Shown piece by piece: positions 28,471-36,675 of a stretch of 64,000 nucleotides of DNA. Source of the DNA: Archangium violaceum (GTDB taxonomy: Bacteria > Myxococcota > Myxococcia > Myxococcales > Myxococcaceae); NCBI RefSeq assembly GCF_016859125.1, contig NZ_CP069338.1:1364001-1428000 (forward strand), given 5' to 3'. A model generated the notes under the pieces. The model made no database searches. It was not told where the DNA came from and worked only from the letters and a program-made list of their open reading frames with translations. A program made the translations under genes and the position numbers. Numbering within the stretch: the first letter of the stretch is position 1; each line of letters opens with the position of its first letter.

Positions 28471-28503
28471 AATTGAAATCGATTGATGGTATGTGTGATC
28501 ATC
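28471..28503. promoter_or_regulatory. Divergent promoter region with candidate LysR sites
   Basis: The 108-base gap between the cyclase-like and LysR genes holds an AT-rich stretch with the palindromes AATCGATT (28477-28484) and TGATCA (28497-28502), suitable for a LysR-type operator. The exact site is not defined. Confidence 0.35.
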
Positions 28504-28509
28504 CACGGC

Positions 28510-29508
28510 ATGGATTTGCACGGCATCGATCTCAATCTGCTCGTCGCCTTCGACGCGCTCATGGCTGAGCGCAGCGTCACCCGGGCCGGGACGCGGATCG
28601 GAAGGACCCAGCCGGCGATGAGCGCCGCCCTGGCACGGTTGCGCGCGCTCCTGCGCGACGAGCTCTTCGTGCGGGGTCCGAGTGGGCTCCAGCCGACGCC
28701 CCGGGCGCTCGAGCTGGCCGAGCCGCTCTCGCGAGCCCTGGCGCAGATCCAGCGCACGCTGGAGTTCACCCAGGCGTTCGATCCGGCCTCCTCGACGGGG
28801 ACGTTCACGATCGGCTTGCAGGAGCATCCTGCCTTCGTCCTGCTCCCACGCCTGGTCCTGGCCTTGCGCGAGGTGGCGCCCTACATCACGCTGCACGTGC
28901 GCGGCTTCACGGCACGGGACGATGCGATTGGCATGTTGGATGCGGGTGAGGTGGACGTGGCCGTCGGGGTGCCTCCGGCCTCGACCGACCGGATCCTCAC
29001 GCGGTCCCTGTTCGAGGAGCGCTTCGTCTGCGTGCTGCGCAAGGATCATCCAGCGGGCCGCGGACCGCTCGATCTCGACGGCTTCCTCGCGCTGTCACAC
29101 CTGCTGGTGTCGCCCGAGAACGATCGCTTCGGCCACGTGGACGCGGAGCTCGCGAAGCGTGGCCTGAAGCGCCGGCTCGGGCTGACACTCCCCCAGATGT
29201 ACGCGGCGCCGAAGCTCGTGGCCGCTTCGGACATGATCGCGACACTGATGGAAGGGGTGATCGAGGCCTCGGGGATGGCGAACGCGCTTCGTATCGTGCC
29301 GCCGCCGGTGGAGTTGGCGCCCGCGGTCTTCGTCCTGTCCTGGCACCGGCGCAACGATGCTCATCCCGCGCAGCGCTGGTTCCGCGACTGCATCGCGGCC
29401 CAGGCCCCGGAGAGGGTGTCGAAGAACCCGGAGAAGGTGTCGAAGAGCTCAAGCGACGCGACCCGGCACGGCACGCCGCGGGAAGGAGAGAAGCGGAAGA
29501 GGCGCTGA
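28510..29508 (+). CDS. LysR-family transcriptional regulator
   Basis: The 332-residue protein has an N-terminal winged helix (IDLNLLVAFDALMAERSVTRAG, described by position 5-26, then RTQPAMSAALARLRALL) and a periplasmic-binding-like effector domain. The last 35 residues are a Lys/Arg/Ser-rich tail (from about APERVSK) absent from typical family members, possibly added by a junction. It is divergent from the oxidoreductase/cyclase pair, the normal arrangement for a LysR controlling its neighbours. Confidence 0.85.
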   Translation: MDLHGIDLNLLVAFDALMAERSVTRAGTRIGRTQPAMSAALARLRALLRDELFVRGPSGLQPTPRALELAEPLSRALAQIQRTLEFTQAFDPASSTGTFTIGLQEHPAFVLLPRLVLALREVAPYITLHVRGFTARDDAIGMLDAGEVDVAVGVPPASTDRILTRSLFEERFVCVLRKDHPAGRGPLDLDGFLALSHLLVSPENDRFGHVDAELAKRGLKRRLGLTLPQMYAAPKLVAASDMIATLMEGVIEASGMANALRIVPPPVELAPAVFVLSWHRRNDAHPAQRWFRDCIAAQAPERVSKNPEKVSKSSSDATRHGTPREGEKRKRR

Positions 29509-29544
29509 GAAGTCCTCACGCTGGCGACTGGGCTCGAGGTGGTC

Positions 29545-29700
29545 GAGCCGGGTAGGTGGGTGCTGCCGGCGCGCTCGGCCGCGGCGAGGAGGCGCTCGTA
29601 CTGGAGGCCAGGAGGCAGCGGATCGCCGCGCAGCAGCTGCCGTAGTAAGGCGGCGTTGAACACCGGGTGCAGGAGCCCCTTGCCGTCGCGTCGCCCGGCT
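29545..29700 (-). pseudogene. Fragment of an unrecognised protein
   Basis: The minus strand contains a clean amphipathic stretch (FNAALLRQLLRGDPLPP, then YERLLAAAERAG) in about 50 codons without credible ends. It lies between the LysR gene and the orphan riboswitch. I do not recognise it; it resembles a displaced piece of a helical protein. Confidence 0.25.
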
Positions 29701-29721
29701 GCTAGCCATGAGTCATTCCGT

Positions 29722-29799
29722 TGGGGTGCCCCTTTCCGGGGGCTGAGAGGCCAGGTGCCAACCCATCAAACCTGATCCGGCCAGGACCGGCGTAGGGGT
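29722..29799 (+). promoter_or_regulatory. TPP (thiamine pyrophosphate) riboswitch aptamer, orphan
   Basis: The conserved core of the THI element is clear: GGGGTGCC (29723-29730), a P3 hairpin GCCCC/GGGGC, CTGAGA (29743-29748), ACCC closing P2 (29761-29764), CCTGATC (29771-29777), the CCGG/CCGG P5 pair and GCGTAGGGG (29790-29798). The outer P1 helix does not close because sequence 3' of AGGGG is unrelated. On the plus strand no thiamine gene follows; instead the tail of a minus-strand transporter remnant begins. The aptamer therefore looks cut off from its gene by a rearrangement near 29798. Confidence 0.75.
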
Positions 29800-30665
29800 T
29801 CGCTCCTCCGGGCGCACCACGGCCATGACGTAGGACTGGCGCGTGGGGACATCCATTTCCACCAGCCCCTCGCGCAGCAGGAAGAGCGTCGCCGCCACCG
29901 GGAAGCTGGGAGCGTAGGCCACCGTCACCAGCAGCAGGCTCGAGGGCAGGTGGGTGAACACCATGGTGTTGACGAGGCCGATCCGCTTCGCCAGCCACGC
30001 GGCTCCCAGGTGGGAGAGCGCGTTGGCCACCCGGGCCCCGAAGAAGAGCAGGCCCATCACGCCCACCCCCACGCCAAAGCGCTCGTGGAAGAAGAAGGAC
30101 AGAAGGGCCGTGGTGAAGAAGCCACCACCCACGCTGTCGAGCGCGAACAGCGCACACACCTTCCAGAGAACCCCTCGGGTCTGAGGTGAGAGGTTCCGCC
30201 GTCCCTCGCGGAGGGGCACCTCCACCGCTCCGGAGAGACGGAGGTAGGCCAGGAGCGTGAAGGCCAGGAGAACAGCGTAGAGGCCCAGGCCGACGCGCAG
30301 CGAGGCCGTCTCGGCCACCCCACCCCACCGCTGGAGCAGGAAGGGAGCCCCCGCCAGCAAGCCGCCCAGGGCGTGCCCGATGTCCTGGAGCAGGTGGTAC
30401 ACCGCGAATGCGCCCGTCCGCTGCTCCGGCGTGGCCGTCGCCGGGAGTACCGCCTGCTCGACGACCAGGGCGGCGCCCCTGTCCCGTCCCATGCCGTTGA
30501 GCATTCCCACGAAGGACGCGGTTGCCACGACCCAGAGCGACGACCCCAGTGCGGCGACGATGCTCCCGGCTACGCCCAACCGCCCAGCACCACCCCCACC
30601 ATGCCCGTGGAGGCAGCGCGGAGGAATGTCGAGGCGAACAGCAGGTGACGATCCCCGAGCCCCAC
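29800..30665 (-). pseudogene. MFS transporter, frameshifted and truncated
   Basis: A GTG at 30665, 14 bases after the chrA stop, opens a frame with a typical first helix (LLFASTFLRAASTGMVGVV) that hits a stop near 30575. The protein continues in another frame (VAGSIVAALGSSLWVVATA onward) with MFS helices until RPEER at about 29800. There the sequence becomes the antisense of the riboswitch. Both a frameshift or deletion after helix 1 and loss of the C-terminus make it non-functional. It was probably the last gene of the chromate operon. Confidence 0.7.
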
Positions 30666-30678
30666 GCGCCCCTGCCTT

Positions 30679-31932
30679 TCATGCCACCTGGAGCAAGAGA
30701 CCCACCACCGCCGCCCCGACGATGACCAGAGGCACGAGGAACTTCGAGTGCCACCGGAAGAGCACCCCGAGGGCCACGGCGAAAACAGCCACCGTGGCGA
30801 GACTGGTGAGGCCGGCGCGCAGCAGCCCCAGCGTGGTCGCGGCGATGAGCCCCACCACGCCCGCTGTCACCCCGTCGAGGAAGGACCGGAAGCGGGGGTG
30901 ATGCAGCACCCGCTCGAAGAAGTCATGACCGAGGAGCGTGAAGGCGAAGGCTGGCGAGAAGATGCCCGCCGTCATCACCAGCGCCCCGAGAGCTCCGCCG
31001 CCGAGGTAGCCCACGAAGGTGGAGAAGATGATGAGCGGCGCCGGGATGAGTCCGGAGAGCGCGAGCCCATCGAGGAACTGCGCGTTGGTCATCCACGCCC
31101 CCGTCACCACCGCGTCCCGCTGGAGGAAGGGGATGACGGTGTACGCCCCGCCGAAGGTGAGCATGCCGCCGCGCAGGCCCGACCACAGCAGTTCCAGTTG
31201 CGAGGGCTGTCCCCGGACAACGCCCTGCCCCACGTCCGCTCCGCCCGCCCCCATGGGCGCGAAACCGTGGAGCACGAGGAACACGGCCACCGCCACTGCG
31301 CAGGCCCCAGCGAGTGCCAGGACCGGCAGCCACAGCCCCCGCCTCGCCAGCATGACGATGAGCCCCGCGGCCACGAGCGAGAAGGCGAAGTGCACCCCCG
31401 CCCCCTGCGCGAGCGCGGCGAGCCCGGCCACGCCCCACAGCCAGCGGTCCGTGAGTGCATGTTGCCCGATGCGCGCCACCGCCCGGACGATGAGCGCCGC
31501 CACCGCCGCCTGTACGGCGCCGAACACGGTCCCCACCCATGCCGATTCCAGCCCGTAGCGGAGGTAGAGCCACGTGAGGCCGAGCATCAGGACGAAGCCC
31601 GGCAGCATGAAGCCGAGCCCCGCGAGCAGCCCGCCCACCCGGCCGCGCGAGCGCATCCCGAAGTAGACGCACAACTCGTGCGCCTCGGGACCCGGTAGCA
31701 CCTGGTACACCGCCAGCACGCGGTTGAAGTGCTCGCGCGTCACCCACTTCTCCTTCTCGACCAGGTCCTGGCGGATCATCGCGATCTGCGCCACCGGCCC
31801 GCCCCAGGCGAGCAGCCCGAAGTGCAGGAAGCGTAGGAAGAGCCGCCCCAGCGGTTCTCCCGGCACAGCCACCGCGTCACCGCCCACCGCGCTCTCCGCC
31901 CCCCCTGCCACGCTACCCTCTCCGTTCGCCAT
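30679..31932 (-). CDS. chrA: Chromate efflux transporter ChrA
   Basis: The 417-residue inner-membrane protein has two homologous halves of about six helices each, the normal long-chain CHR architecture. Signature segments include FGLLAWGGPVAQIAMIRQD and YQVLPGPEAHELCVYFG in the N-half and GLRGGMLTFGGAYTVIPFLQRD in the C-half. It exports chromate using the proton-motive force. The start lies nine bases after the superoxide dismutase gene; together with chrB and the DUF1259 gene it forms a four-gene operon. Chromate or oxidative stress likely induces it through ChrB. Confidence 0.92.
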   Translation of the reverse strand: MANGEGSVAGGAESAVGGDAVAVPGEPLGRLFLRFLHFGLLAWGGPVAQIAMIRQDLVEKEKWVTREHFNRVLAVYQVLPGPEAHELCVYFGMRSRGRVGGLLAGLGFMLPGFVLMLGLTWLYLRYGLESAWVGTVFGAVQAAVAALIVRAVARIGQHALTDRWLWGVAGLAALAQGAGVHFAFSLVAAGLIVMLARRGLWLPVLALAGACAVAVAVFLVLHGFAPMGAGGADVGQGVVRGQPSQLELLWSGLRGGMLTFGGAYTVIPFLQRDAVVTGAWMTNAQFLDGLALSGLIPAPLIIFSTFVGYLGGGALGALVMTAGIFSPAFAFTLLGHDFFERVLHHPRFRSFLDGVTAGVVGLIAATTLGLLRAGLTSLATVAVFAVALGVLFRWHSKFLVPLVIVGAAVVGLLLQVA

Positions 31933-31941
31933 GATGCCCTC

Positions 31942-32679
31942 TCATCCCTTCAGCGCTGCATAGGCTTTCTGCGCGCGCTCGAAGCGGCGGTTGACCTCAT
32001 CCCACTGGAGATTCTGGAAGAAGGCGTCGATGTACTTCGCCGCCGCGGCCCCGTAGTCGATGGCATAGGCGTGCTCGTACATGTCCATCACGAGGAGCGG
32101 CATCCCGAATGCGACGGCCTGGGTGTGGTTGCCGGACCAGTAGGTCCGCAGCTCGCCGGTGTGGAGGTTGAAGTCGAGGATGGCCCAGCCACTGCCTCCA
32201 GAGAGGCTCGAGCCCGTCGCCCGGAAGTGCTCCTCCCAACGGCCGAAGCTCCCATGCGCCCGCGCGAGGGCCTTCTCGATGGCGCCGCCCGCCTTCCCGT
32301 CACCGCCCAGGTTCCCGAAGTAGTGCTCGTGGAGGAGCATCGAGTTGGTGAAGGTGAGTTCCCGCTCCTTCAGGCCGCCCACGAGAAAGCCCGGCGTGTC
32401 CTTGCCCACCCGGGCGAGCTCCTCCTCCACCTTGTTGAGGTTCTTCACCGCGCCGCCGTAGTTGTTCTCGTGGTGCGAGCGCAGCAGCCGCTCCGACAGG
32501 CCCTTGAGCTTCGCGGGGTCGAAGGGAAGCGGTGCAATGGCATGGCCTCCAGGCTTCGCCGGCTCGGCTGTTGTGGCGAGGCCCGGCTTCTCGTCTTCCT
32601 TCATCGGTTTTCCTCCGGCAAGGGCAGTGACTGCGGGCGTCAGGACAGCGAGGGTGGTGAGTGCTTCGCGGCGATTCAT
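31942..32679 (-). CDS. chrC: Fe/Mn superoxide dismutase of chromate operon (ChrC-like)
   Basis: The 245-residue protein begins with a twin-arginine-like leader (MNRREALTTLAVL) that would send it to the periplasm, unusual for SodB-type enzymes. The dismutase fold follows: SHHENNYGGAV (first His ligand), HEHYFGNLGGD (second), GSGWAILDF, and DMYEHAYAIDYG (Asp and third His). In known chr operons chrC encodes such an enzyme, protecting against superoxide from chromate reduction. Position between DUF1259 and chrA supports the same role. Confidence 0.88.
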   Translation of the reverse strand: MNRREALTTLAVLTPAVTALAGGKPMKEDEKPGLATTAEPAKPGGHAIAPLPFDPAKLKGLSERLLRSHHENNYGGAVKNLNKVEEELARVGKDTPGFLVGGLKERELTFTNSMLLHEHYFGNLGGDGKAGGAIEKALARAHGSFGRWEEHFRATGSSLSGGSGWAILDFNLHTGELRTYWSGNHTQAVAFGMPLLVMDMYEHAYAIDYGAAAAKYIDAFFQNLQWDEVNRRFERAQKAYAALKG

Positions 32680-32725
32680 GAGGGTCCTCTCGATGGTTGG
32701 GTGTAGAGCGCTGCCCGGCCCCGCT

Positions 32726-33670
32726 TCAGCGCGAGATGGCGGTCTGGTCCAGAGCGCTGCGGACACCCCGCGCCAGCTCCGCCGCGGGCCCCACGCCCCA
32801 GTAGTGAAGGAACAGGACGCGAGGCTCCTCGCCCGTCATGTGGTTGTGGATGGCGACGATGTGGATGTTTGCCGCGCGCAGGGCCTTGAGGACGGGCTGG
32901 AGCTCGGATTCCAGCACCGCGAAGTCGCCATCCACGACCGCCCGCTCGTTCGAGCCAGCGAACGCAGCCCAGGTGTTCACTCCCATTGCGTTGCCCACAT
33001 CGTGGCCATGCATGCGCGTCACCCTGCCGAAGGCAGCCTTGTAGACGCCATCCTTGAGATCGCCCTGGGTACCGAGCACCGTGTCGAGCCGGACCTTGTC
33101 CAGCGTGGACTTCGCCGGGTCGATGGAGACTCGAGGGACGCTCCCCCTACCGCCGCTCGTCTCCTTGATTCGGGTGAAGACCTTCCCCACCGCCGCGGCG
33201 AGCTGGTGCTGTTCCCCCATCCCGCCGATGTGCATGAACATCACCTTGGGCGAGTCCCAGAAGAAGTGGTTGTGCAGCGCGGTGACCTCCAGCCCGTTGG
33301 CCAAGGCCACGTCCATGACGGGATTGACCTGCTCCTCGAGCAGCACCAGGTCCCCCATCACCATCGTCTGGTCGCCAGCCCGGCTGAAAGCCGCCCAGGA
33401 GGTCAGCCCCAGCCGGGGGCTCATCTTCACGCCAGCCACCGAAACCTGGAGTTCCGTCCGAGGCACGCTCACCTTGAAGACGCCCTCCTTCGCGCTGAGC
33501 TCGCCCTTGGCGCCCGTGAGGCGTTCAATCTCTTGCGTATCCAACGCCCCGCCCTGAGCGCTGGCAGCGGTCGGTGGGGCCGCTGGGGCCTCCCCCGCGC
33601 TCGCGGAAAGAGCGCCGCCAGCCACCGCCAGCGCCACGACGACTGCCCATCGAATCCGTCCCTTCTTCAT
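32726..33670 (-). CDS. DUF1259 periplasmic protein of chromate operon
   Basis: The 314-residue protein has a signal peptide (AVVVALAVAGGALSASAG). The mature region is an internal duplication. Repeat 1 has TSWAAFSRAGDQTMVMGDL and ALHNHFFWDSPKVMFMHIGG; repeat 2 has NTWAAFAGSNERAVVDGD and AIHNHMTGEEPRVLFLHYWG. The HNH histidines suggest metal or oxyanion binding. The function of this domain family is not established. Sitting between chrB and the dismutase gene, 19 bases after chrB, it is most likely part of chromate defence. Confidence 0.85.
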   Translation of the reverse strand: MKKGRIRWAVVVALAVAGGALSASAGEAPAAPPTAASAQGGALDTQEIERLTGAKGELSAKEGVFKVSVPRTELQVSVAGVKMSPRLGLTSWAAFSRAGDQTMVMGDLVLLEEQVNPVMDVALANGLEVTALHNHFFWDSPKVMFMHIGGMGEQHQLAAAVGKVFTRIKETSGGRGSVPRVSIDPAKSTLDKVRLDTVLGTQGDLKDGVYKAAFGRVTRMHGHDVGNAMGVNTWAAFAGSNERAVVDGDFAVLESELQPVLKALRAANIHIVAIHNHMTGEEPRVLFLHYWGVGPAAELARGVRSALDQTAISR

Positions 33671-33689
33671 GGCCTCCTCCTTCGGGGAT

Positions 33690-34733
33690 TCATGGTTTGC
33701 GTCCTTTCGCGCGGCGAGAGGGGCGAGGAGCAGCGCGCGCCGCCGGAAGCACCCGGCCCCCCAGTCGCTCGAAAGCCGCATGGAGATCGTCGAAGAGCTG
33801 CGAGGCACGCTCGAGCCGGACCTCGTCAGCGGAATGGGCCAGGGCGATGCCGGCCACAAGCCGTTCAATCCCCGGCGTCTCGGCGAGCCCGAACTTGCCG
33901 TCCTTCAGGTCGATATCGTGGATGATCTGCGCGAGCGAACGGAGGGCGGGGGCCTCGAGCCGGAAGCGCTGCACGAGGACCTCGAAGGTGCACAGGTCTC
34001 CCTCGTGCGTGTACTCGGCCTCGAACATGTCGAAGCGCAGCTCGCCCTTGCGCGGCCGGTAGTCGCGCCCGTCCACGAACCGGAAGCGCGCCTGCGGGTC
34101 GATGAAGCGGCGGATGAGCCAGGCGCTCGCCATGCGATCCACATGGATGCCCCGGCGCGTCACCCAGGTGCCGGCGAGCGGCGGCTTGTCCAACGCCTCG
34201 GCCAGCCGTCCCTCCACCGCGCCCTGGGAAAGCTCTTCCAGCCGACGCTCCAGCGAGGTGATGAGCCCCTCGGCGGCCTCTCGGCCAGAGGCGCCGAAGA
34301 AGTCGATCTCCGCCACCTCGGTGAGCCGCTTGCGCAGGCGGGCCACGCTGGATTGCAACTCGTCCGTGCCGCCGGGCGGCTGCTTCCTCGCTTCCCGCAC
34401 GAGCGGCACGAGGGCACGCGCCTCCTCGGCGAGTTGGGCATAGTCAGCGTCGCGCGCCGCCTGGAATAGCGCCTGGACCGCCACATCGGTGAGCCCCTCG
34501 ACGAAGTGGGCTTCGCACACCGTGGCCTCTCCACCGTTTTCGACCACCTCGCGCGCCACCCACTGGAAATCCTCGCGCGCCTCCTCCGTGGCCGGCAGTG
34601 CGTAGACCGAGTGCTTGATGGCCACGGCCCCCAGTCGCTGCAGCCGCCGCCACACCTTCACGCGCAGGTAGGCCGGCTTCGGCGGAAGTTGGTGCAGCAG
34701 CAGGAGCCAGCGTGCAGGGGAATTCTCGCTCAT
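33690..34733 (-). CDS. chrB: Chromate resistance protein ChrB
   Basis: The 347-residue protein matches ChrB. The N-terminal domain (residues 1-150) starts with WLLLLHQLPPKPAYLRVKVWRRLQRLG, described from residue 9, with GAVAIKHSVYALP. The C-terminal domain has WVTRRGIHVDRMASAWLIRRFID and FDMFEAEYTHEGD. ChrB is a chromate-sensing regulator of chr operons in Ochrobactrum and relatives. It is the first gene of the operon and the palindrome at 34788-34801, 54 bases before its start, is a candidate operator. Confidence 0.9.
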   Translation of the reverse strand: MSENSPARWLLLLHQLPPKPAYLRVKVWRRLQRLGAVAIKHSVYALPATEEAREDFQWVAREVVENGGEATVCEAHFVEGLTDVAVQALFQAARDADYAQLAEEARALVPLVREARKQPPGGTDELQSSVARLRKRLTEVAEIDFFGASGREAAEGLITSLERRLEELSQGAVEGRLAEALDKPPLAGTWVTRRGIHVDRMASAWLIRRFIDPQARFRFVDGRDYRPRKGELRFDMFEAEYTHEGDLCTFEVLVQRFRLEAPALRSLAQIIHDIDLKDGKFGLAETPGIERLVAGIALAHSADEVRLERASQLFDDLHAAFERLGGRVLPAARAAPRPSRRAKGRKP

Positions 34734-34787
34734 TCATCTCGGTGGGGCGGCTTCCGCGCCCCCTGGCCTCCAGATAGGAAACTTCAA

Positions 34788-34801
34788 GATACACCTGTAT
34801 C
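34788..34801. promoter_or_regulatory. GATACA-CC-TGTATC palindrome upstream of chrB
   Basis: A perfect 6-2-6 dyad (extended to AAGATACA/TGTATCCTT with one gap) lies in the AT-rich leader of the chromate operon. It is well placed for autoregulation by ChrB or another repressor; this is inferred from position and symmetry. Confidence 0.5.
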
Positions 34802-34960
34802 CTTCCATCTAGCACCGTGAAATACCTGCATCAGGGGCCCGGGTTCACCCCAATGAGAGGCACTCCGCCCATCAGGAGACTGCCCCTCCCGAGGAGAAGG
34901 TGACCGATTCAGTTGGCGACGGCGGCAATCCTCGGGGCTGCGCATCGGCCCTCTTCGGGA

Positions 34961-35443
34961 GCATAGGAAGGATTGAAGGCATGTTGAGAGGTGGTGGACT
35001 GGAGCGGAGGGGCCGAGGAGGGCCGCTGACAGGGGCCGCCCGAGCAGTGCGCCAGGCGGTGGAGAAGCCGCGCAGCCCGTTGGGGTACACGCCGGCCCTG
35101 GCCGCGCTCCCAGGCGGTGCGCGGCAGGGGCCTGGCTCCCTTGGCTGGGGCGGCTTGAGCCTCAACACCACGCGGCTTGAGGGGGCTCGCGCGCCGGGGC
35201 CTGCCTCTCTCCTGCCGGGGGCTGGCCCAGGTGCTCCACAATCGCTCTCACCCCTCCCCCTTCCTTCACGTACGCCAACACACTCCGCCTGCCTCCACAC
35301 CTCACGCAGACGAACACGTCGAAGTCGAACGTCCTCTTGAGCAACTCTGCCCAGTCCACTCGCGGCGTCCTCTCCTTCTTCCGCTCCTTCCTGGCCGCTA
35401 CCTCAAGCCTCGCGCTCGCCTCCTCCGCACCTGCTTGAGGGAA
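34961..35443 (-). mobile_element. IS91-derived repeat unit, copy B (~483 bp)
   Basis: The minus strand encodes the C-terminal part of an IS91-type transposase: QAGAEEASARLEVAARKE, then WAELLKRTFDFDVFVCVRCGG, then VLAYVKEGG. About 250 bases of conserved non-coding flank follow, down to GCATAGGAAGG at 34961. The copy starts and stops at the same points as those at 50284 and 55059. On the high-coordinate side it is fused to a peptide (PDAVLVSAWEGFTSARF, 35444-35530) that looks like a stub of a periplasmic binding protein, so the junction is not native. Confidence 0.7.
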
Positions 35444-35569
35444 TAAAGATGACCTGAAGCGCGCTGATGTGAATCCTTCCCAGGCAGACACGAGCACGGC
35501 GTCAGGATTTGGCTTCATTCCCTGGAGGCTCTTCCTGGCCTGGCCAGGACATGCGGTAGGCTCACCGGA

Positions 35570-36586
35570 TTGAGCCCCATTTCCTCGAAGCAGCGACTCA
35601 CGAGCGAGAGGGTCTCGGTGGCGACGTACTTCCTACGTCCCCTCCGCCGGGCCCTTGATGCGCACGGGTGCGAGCCGTCGTCGGTCCTCGCCCCGTTCGG
35701 GCTCGCCGATCAGCCAGCGGCGCGCATCCCCTTTGAAACCGCGGCGGCCATCTGGGCTTCGGCGGCGGCGCTCGCCGAGCCGGGCATTGGCCTGCACGCG
35801 GCGCGCATGCTGGTCCCTGGCGACTATGGCGCTCTGGAGTTCGCGGCGCGCTCGAGCCCCACGCTGCGCGCCGCGATCGAGCGAAATGCGCGCTACCACC
35901 GCCTCCTGAACGACCGGAGCGAGGTGCTCGTCCAGGGACGCTGCGTGCGCTATGTGCGCCCGGGCATGGAGGCGTCGATGCCCGCTCCCTATGTGGAGTT
36001 CGTCCTCGCCTCCTGGGCGAGAATAGCCCGCGATCTGGCGGAACGCTCCTCGCTGATCGAGCGCGTCTTTCTGCCCCACGGCCCTCCTCCGGACGACACG
36101 CTCCATCGCGAAGTCTTCGGGTGCGAGGAGGTCCGGTTCGGGAGGGGCGAAGCGGAGCTGCACTTCGCCGAGGGTGCGCTCGACGCGCCACTCCCTCGCG
36201 CCGACGGGGCGCTCGCCTCGGTGCTCGACCGGCACGCCGAAGCCCTTCTCGAGGAGATCGCTCGCGGCGCGCGCTGGACGTCCCGTGTGCTCACCCACAT
36301 CGAGCGCCGCCTCGCCGATGGGACGCCCCGGCTCGAGGATGTCGCGCAGGACCTCGGGATCTCGCCGCGCATGCTGCGCCGGCGTCTCGAGGAAGAGAAC
36401 ACGACGTTTGCCCGGGTTGTCGACGATATCCGCCGACGGCTCGCGCTGAAGATGACCGCTGACGCCACCCTCTCGCTCGGAGAGATTGCGTTCTTCCTCG
36501 GGTTCTCCGAGCCGAGCGCCTTTCACCGCGCATTCCGCAGATGGACGGGCCGCACGCCCCGAAGCGAGGATCCCTCGCCGCCATAG
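35570..36586 (+). CDS. AraC-family transcriptional regulator
   Basis: The 338-residue protein has an N-terminal Arabinose_bd-type domain (DAHGCEPSSVLAPFGL, then FETAAAIWASAAAL) and a C-terminal AraC double helix-turn-helix (LEDVAQDLGISPRMLRRRLEEE, described from about residue 255, then FLGFSEPSAFHRAFRRWTGRTP). It is of the OruR/ArgR-like group. The start shown is a TTG; a GTG at 35618 is an alternative. It lies 90 bases upstream of the metallo-beta-lactamase-fold gene and probably regulates it. Confidence 0.82.
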   Translation: MSPISSKQRLTSERVSVATYFLRPLRRALDAHGCEPSSVLAPFGLADQPAARIPFETAAAIWASAAALAEPGIGLHAARMLVPGDYGALEFAARSSPTLRAAIERNARYHRLLNDRSEVLVQGRCVRYVRPGMEASMPAPYVEFVLASWARIARDLAERSSLIERVFLPHGPPPDDTLHREVFGCEEVRFGRGEAELHFAEGALDAPLPRADGALASVLDRHAEALLEEIARGARWTSRVLTHIERRLADGTPRLEDVAQDLGISPRMLRRRLEEENTTFARVVDDIRRRLALKMTADATLSLGEIAFFLGFSEPSAFHRAFRRWTGRTPRSEDPSPP

Positions 36587-36675
36587 CGGTGGTCACCCGG
36601 GTCAGCCGGGGGGTCAGCCGAGTCACTGCCTGAAACGAGGCCTGGCTGCAGAGTGGGAAGCGAAAGGAGCTTCCC

